A program made the translations under genes and the position numbers. A stretch of DNA of 64,000 nt, from positions 744,001 to 808,000 of the forward strand of contig NZ_BLXZ01000001.1 of assembly GCF_014193675.1 (NCBI RefSeq). Direction: 5' to 3'. This DNA is from Geomonas limicola. Lineage in GTDB: Bacteria; Desulfobacterota; Desulfuromonadia; Geobacterales; Geobacteraceae. Positions 60,145-64,000 of the stretch are shown here, in pieces (the first letter of the stretch is position 1; every line of letters begins with the position of its first letter). Below the pieces are notes generated by a model, which searched no databases, had not been told where the DNA came from, and saw nothing but the letters and a program-made list of their open reading frames with translations.

Positions 60145-60342
60145 CAATTGACGATTGACGATGTGGAGCCGGGCACTGTGAGGCTGTATCTGACAGCCGC
60201 TCTTCCCGCGTCTGACAGTGCTGATACTGTGGCTTTTAGTCATGGTTTTCCTCAATGAATGGCTCAGACTGCCGATAAAGTGAATTGAGCATTGACAAAT
60301 TTTTAAATTCGTTGTCAATTGTCCATCGCCAATTGTCAATTG
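60145..60342. repeat. Intergenic element with 19-bp AATTG-rich inverted ends
   Basis: The left end CAATTGACGATTGACGATG (60145-60163) and right end CATCGCCAATTGTCAATTG (60324-60342) are inverted copies with 16 of 19 matches. The ~160-nt interior has no gene. It lies 3 nt after the mutS2 stop and 18 nt before the DHFR start. Confidence 0.6.
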
Positions 60343-60360
60343 ATTCTCATCGAGGTCCCC

Positions 60361-61281
60361 ATGATCATCTCGCTTATCGCCGCGATGTCTGACAACAGGG
60401 TTATCGGCTACCAAGGCAAGCTCCCCTGGCACATCCCCGCCGACCTGACCCGGTTCAAGGAGATCACCATGGGGCACACCGTTGCCATGGGGACCCGCAC
60501 CTTCCACAGCATCGGCCACCCCTTGCCCGGGCGGCGCAACATCGTCGTTTCCCGCAGCGGCGCCAGGTTCAACGGCTGCGAAGTAGCCCGCTCCTTAAAG
60601 GAAGCGGTGGACCTGGTAACCGGCGACGAAGAGCTCTTCATCTGCGGCGGCGCCGGGTTGTACCGCGAAGCGCTGCTCATCAGCCAGCGCATCTACCTCA
60701 CCGTCATCCACGCCAGCTACCCCGGCGACGTCTACTTCCCCGAAATCCCGGCAACCTTTGCCGAGGTGCACCGCGAAGAGCGCCCCAACGCCAATCCTCC
60801 GCTCACCTACCTGGTTTTCGAGCGGGTGGACCAGGAAGGGGGCGGCCACGACCCGGCGGACCTGCGCCGCAAGGGTTTCGATGCCCTGGGACGCAAGCTC
60901 TACTTCCTGGCCCGCAGCTGTTTCGAGGAGGCCTACAGCCAGCAGGAGTCCCCGGAGATCGCCTCGCACCTGGCCTACTGCCTCGCCAAAAGCGGCGGCG
61001 ACATCAAGCGGGCACTGAACCTGGCGGAAATGGCACTGGGGAGCGAGCCGCACAACCTCGGTTTCCTGCTCAACCTGGGCCGGGTGCAGGTCATCGCCGG
61101 CAATAAGGAGCGCGGCCTCACCACCCTGCGCCGCGGCATCCAGCTGGGCGGCGGCGAGGAATTCCATACCGAGATCGCCAAGTGGGGTACCCGCTCGGCC
61201 CCCCCCATCCCCTCGCTCCCCAGGAGCCACCCCCTCAACAAGTACCTCGGCATGCTGAGGTACAAGCTGCGCCGTCACTGA
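60361..61281 (+). CDS. Dihydrofolate reductase fused to a C-terminal TPR-like domain
   Basis: A 306-residue protein. Residues 1-160 are a complete DHFR: 'MIISLIAAMSDNRVIGYQGKLPWHIPADLTRFKEITMG' (with the substrate Asp in PADL), 'VAMGTRTFHSIGHPLPGRRNIVVSR', 'ELFICGGAGLYREAL', 'IYLTVIHASYPGDVYFP' and 'LTYLVFERV'. DHFR reduces dihydrofolate with NADPH. Residues about 172-290 are helical and TPR-like ('DALGRKLYFLARSCFEEAYSQQESPEIASHLAYCLAKS', 'RALNLAEMALGSEPHNLGFLLNLGRVQVIAGNKERGLTTLRRGIQLGG'). The frame is uninterrupted between the two parts. Lies between mutS2 and recO. Confidence 0.88.
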   Translation: MIISLIAAMSDNRVIGYQGKLPWHIPADLTRFKEITMGHTVAMGTRTFHSIGHPLPGRRNIVVSRSGARFNGCEVARSLKEAVDLVTGDEELFICGGAGLYREALLISQRIYLTVIHASYPGDVYFPEIPATFAEVHREERPNANPPLTYLVFERVDQEGGGHDPADLRRKGFDALGRKLYFLARSCFEEAYSQQESPEIASHLAYCLAKSGGDIKRALNLAEMALGSEPHNLGFLLNLGRVQVIAGNKERGLTTLRRGIQLGGGEEFHTEIAKWGTRSAPPIPSLPRSHPLNKYLGMLRYKLRRH

Positions 61282-61329
61282 CGCCAGGGGAGTTGACCTG
61301 GCCCCCCAAGCGGTGCTACTTTCGGCGCG

Positions 61330-61968
61330 ATGAAAAAACTTCAGACCGAAGCCATAGTCCTGAGGCTCACCGATTACGCCGAGGCCGACCGCATCGTCTC
61401 GCTGTTCACCCTTGAGCAGGGGCGCATCTCGGGAATAGCCCGCGGCGCCAAGAAAAGCCGCAAACGCTTCGGCGGCGCACTGGAGTCGTTCGCCCACCTG
61501 AACCTGCAGATCCAGCAGGGGAGCGGCATGGCGACCCTGGCGTCGGCCGACATCCTCAGCATCTTCCCTTCGATCAGGACCGAGCTGGAACGGATCGGCT
61601 CCGCTGCCTACGCCTGCGAGCTGGTGGAGCGGCTGACCCCGGAGGCGGAACCGGCCCCCCGGCTGTTTCGCCTGCTCTTTTGCTACCTGGAACACCTGGA
61701 CCGCGCCTCCCCCTCCCCCTCGGACCGCCGCTTCTTCGCGGTAAACCTCCTGAAGATCCTCGGCTACCAGCCGGAACTCGACGGAACCGGCATCTCCGGG
61801 CAGACCGCCGAACTGCTCGCCCGCGCCATGCAATCGGGGAGGTTCGGATCCATCGTCTTCCCCGAGGCCTGCCTGAGAGAAGCGGACCTGCTCCTCAACC
61901 CCGCCATCGACCTGCACCTGGACCGCCCCCTGAAATCGCTCGCATTTTTGCAGGCCTGCGGCGGGTGA
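61330..61968 (+). CDS. recO: DNA repair protein RecO
   Basis: A 212-residue RecO, which with RecR loads RecA on SSB-coated DNA. The N-terminal OB-fold has '[49 protein letters not shown]' (residues 6-55). A helical C-terminal region follows. It is on the short side (about 240 is usual) and lacks the C-terminal Cys cluster found in many RecO proteins. No clear ribosome site before ATG 61330. It starts 48 nt after the DHFR fusion and 86 nt before dnaB. Confidence 0.88.
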   Translation: MKKLQTEAIVLRLTDYAEADRIVSLFTLEQGRISGIARGAKKSRKRFGGALESFAHLNLQIQQGSGMATLASADILSIFPSIRTELERIGSAAYACELVERLTPEAEPAPRLFRLLFCYLEHLDRASPSPSDRRFFAVNLLKILGYQPELDGTGISGQTAELLARAMQSGRFGSIVFPEACLREADLLLNPAIDLHLDRPLKSLAFLQACGG

Positions 61969-62054
61969 TCCGTTGCCAAAAGAGTTGACCCGAAGGCTGG
62001 TTACGGATACAATACCGACCTTTTGCACCACCGTTTTTTCCCGAGGCACTCCCC

Positions 62055-63401
62055 ATGAATCAAGCAGACCTGAGAAAATTGCCACCGCAGAGCGTGGAGG
62101 CCGAGATGTCCATCCTCGGCGGCATCCTGGTTGACAACGAAGCTATCAACCGGGCGCTCGAGATCCTCAGGCCGGACGATTTCTACCGCGAGAGCCATCG
62201 CAAGATCATGCAGTCGATGATCGAGTTGAACGAGCGCGGCGAGCCCTGCGACCTCATCACCATGTCCACCATCCTGAAGAAGAAGGGGGAACTGGAGGAG
62301 GTGGGCGGCGGCGCCTACCTGGCCACCCTGGTCGACTTCGTCCCGATGGCGGCGAACATCGCCTACTACTGCAAGATCGTCAAAGAAAAGAGCATCACCC
62401 GCAAGCTGATCAGCGCGGCGACCGATATCGCCACCCAGGGGTACGAAGACAAGGTGAACGTCGAGGAGCTCCTGGACGGCGCCCAGAAGGTGATCTTCGA
62501 GATCGCCGAGAACAAGATCCAGCGCGCCTACTTCCCGGTCAGCGAGATCCTCAAGGACACCATCAAGAACATCGAGCTCCTCTACGAGAAAAAGGAGCTG
62601 GTGACCGGGGTCCCCACCGGCTATCTCGACCTTGACAAGATGACCGCCGGTTTCCACGCCGGCGACCTGGTGATCATCGCGGGACGCCCCGCCATGGGGA
62701 AGACCACCTTCGCCATCAACGCCGCCGAGTACGCGGCCATCGACTCGGAAAAGACCTACCCCGCCGCGATCTTCTCGCTCGAGATGCCCAAGGAACAGCT
62801 GGTGGAGCGTCTCTTGTGCTCCCTGGCCCGTGTCGACCTGAGCCGTCTGCGTACCGGCCACTTGAACGAGAACGACTGGCCCAAGCTGACCAAGGCGGCG
62901 GGAAGGCTGCACGACTCGAAGATCTTCATCGACGACACCCCGTCGCTCAGCATCATGGAGCTGCGCGCCAAGGCGCGGCGCCTCAAGTCGGAGCACAACA
63001 TCGGCATCATCGTCATCGACTACCTGCAGCTGATGCGCGGGGGGCCCAACCCGGAGTCGCGCCAGCAGGAGATCTCGGACATCTCCCGGTCGCTCAAGGG
63101 TCTCGCCAAGGAGTTGAGCATCCCGGTCGTCGCGCTCTCCCAGCTGAACCGCGGCCTGGAGCAGCGAACCGACAAGCGCCCGATGATGAGCGATTTGAGG
63201 GAGTCCGGCGCAATCGAGCAGGACGCCGACATCATCATGTTCGTTTTCCGCGAGGAGGTCTACGACAAGGAGAACGAGGATCTGAAAGGGAAGGCCGAGG
63301 TCATCATCGGCAAGCACCGCGCCGGCCCGACCGGCACCGTGCACCTCGCCTTCCGCGGCGAGTACACCCGGTTCGAGAACCTGGCGCGCGATGATTTCTA
63401 G
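62055..63401 (+). CDS. dnaB: Replicative DNA helicase DnaB
   Basis: A 448-residue hexameric helicase that unwinds DNA at the replication fork. The N-terminal domain (about 1-110) starts 'LPPQSVEAEMSILGGILVDNEAI'. The RecA-type core has Walker A 'AGRPAMGKTTFAI' (about 213), Walker B 'IGIIVIDYLQLMRG' (about 320), 'VVALSQLNRGLEQR' and 'SDLRESGAIEQDADIIMFV'. GAGGCACTCCCC precedes ATG 62055. Confidence 0.96.
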   Translation: MNQADLRKLPPQSVEAEMSILGGILVDNEAINRALEILRPDDFYRESHRKIMQSMIELNERGEPCDLITMSTILKKKGELEEVGGGAYLATLVDFVPMAANIAYYCKIVKEKSITRKLISAATDIATQGYEDKVNVEELLDGAQKVIFEIAENKIQRAYFPVSEILKDTIKNIELLYEKKELVTGVPTGYLDLDKMTAGFHAGDLVIIAGRPAMGKTTFAINAAEYAAIDSEKTYPAAIFSLEMPKEQLVERLLCSLARVDLSRLRTGHLNENDWPKLTKAAGRLHDSKIFIDDTPSLSIMELRAKARRLKSEHNIGIIVIDYLQLMRGGPNPESRQQEISDISRSLKGLAKELSIPVVALSQLNRGLEQRTDKRPMMSDLRESGAIEQDADIIMFVFREEVYDKENEDLKGKAEVIIGKHRAGPTGTVHLAFRGEYTRFENLARDDF

Positions 63402-63433
63402 GGAGTCCAAGCGCTACCCGGTACGGGAAGCCG

Positions 63434-63480
63434 CACCAGGGGCGCCGTCCCCGAATTCCCTGGTGAACCATTTTATCTTT
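63434..63480 (+). terminator. Probable terminator after dnaB
   Basis: An 8-bp stem (CACCAGGG 63434-63441 / CCCTGGTG 63458-63465) with a 16-nt loop, followed by AACCATTTTATCTTT. Confidence 0.5.
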
Positions 63481-63536
63481 TGAGCCTGTGCACCCGGCTC
63501 CTACCATGCACCTATAAAAAGAGAGGATAGTTTCCT

Positions 63537-64000
63537 ATGACACGTTACCATGCGATGCGCGAAGTACCTGCCGCGGCGGGATTCAAGGAGGGGGACGTGC
63601 TGTTTCTCTGCGGCGAGCTGTTTGGCCGCGGTTACGCCAACGGCATCGTCGACGAGGCCCGCGCCAAGGGGATGACCATCATCGGCTCCACCGTGGGCCG
63701 GCGCGACTCGGACGGCACCCTGCGCCCGCTGAACGCCGAAGAATTGGCCAGCGCCGAAGCGCTTTTGGGCGGCAAGATCATCAACATCCCGCTGGAAGCC
63801 GGCTTCGACATGGAGCCGGGCAAGGACGGTCTCACCCCGGTGGACCGCTTCAAGGGGGTGAAACCCGACGACTGGAGCAAGGTCACCCTGGACCAGGACG
63901 AGCTCAACTACTCCAAGGAGCGCGGCACCGAGCGTTTCCGTAGCAACCTCTCCTCCGTGATCGCCCAGCTCGAGACCATGCTCCCCCCCCAGGGGAACCT
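63537..64000 (+). CDS. Possible FabMG-type enoyl-ACP reductase, 5' part (runs off window)
   Basis: 154 codons are visible, starting MTRYHAMREVPAAAGFKEGD; the rest is outside. The region 'GDVLFLCGELFGRGYANGIVDEARAKGMTIIGSTVGRRDSDGTLRPL' resembles a nucleotide-binding strand-loop-helix and recalls the FabMG enoyl-ACP reductase family, but I hold this only loosely. GAGAGGATA precedes ATG 63537. Confidence 0.45.
   Translation, partial: MTRYHAMREVPAAAGFKEGDVLFLCGELFGRGYANGIVDEARAKGMTIIGSTVGRRDSDGTLRPLNAEELASAEALLGGKIINIPLEAGFDMEPGKDGLTPVDRFKGVKPDDWSKVTLDQDELNYSKERGTERFRSNLSSVIAQLETMLPPQGN

Overview
The window looks like a chromosomal segment from a high-GC desulfuromonadial bacterium of the Geobacter/Geomonas type. 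The grounds are the density of PAS, hybrid-kinase and sigma-54 signalling proteins, DUF1566 and DUF11 secreted proteins, a bacteriohemerythrin, a class II DAHP synthase, and intergenic repeats of the sort seen in that group. This is judged from gene content only; no database search was possible. There is no phage, plasmid backbone, complete transposon or CRISPR array.

Layout. 1-2.4 kb: two secreted DUF11-type proteins on the minus strand. 2.4-4.1 kb: DUF4911 protein and TldD. 4.3-5.8 kb: membrane-anchored legumain-like (C13) protease. 6.0-8.2 kb: DAHP synthase and an iron-sulfur flavoprotein. 8.5-10.3 kb: a cache-type sensor kinase whose phospho-acceptor histidine is asparagine. 10.6-15.4 kb: leucyl aminopeptidase, a TVP38-like membrane protein, and an overlapping EEP/phospholipase-D pair. 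15.6-22.9 kb: small proteins, an Fpg/Nei homologue without zinc ligands between two identical 33-bp palindromic repeats, a TPP enzyme, a ferritin-like protein, an FKBP isomerase, a YqjE/DUF3618/YtxH envelope-stress operon and a CitE-like lyase.

23-34 kb is a signalling island: a PAS hybrid kinase coupled to an RsbQ-like hydrolase, a hemerythrin, a sigma-54 activator flanked by palindromes, a triple-PAS hybrid kinase, and a chemoreceptor preceded by a 40-codon upstream ORF that reuses its start region. 34.4-41 kb: OtsB, then a cell-surface cluster (DUF1566/MBG/dockerin-like protein behind a candidate sigma-54 promoter, a cohesin-like lipoprotein, and a repeat-built lipoprotein). 41.2-64 kb is mostly housekeeping: tRNA-Gln, IspE, DUF294 nucleotidyltransferase, TruD, large NAD-glutamate dehydrogenase, TrmB, DEAD-box helicase coupled to a WYL regulator, MidA, HAD phosphatase, an aspartase/fumarase, Nfu, a second cardiolipin-synthase-like PLD, MutS2, a dihydrofolate reductase fused to a TPR-like tail, RecO, DnaB, and the start of a possible FabMG-type enoyl reductase.

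The points most worth following up are the H-to-N kinase, the DHFR fusion, the RsbQ/PAS-kinase pair, the duplicated chemoreceptor start, the sigma-54 promoter embedded in an inverted repeat, the palindromes around the sigma-54 activator gene, and a dispersed family of intergenic inverted repeats (four or five copies).
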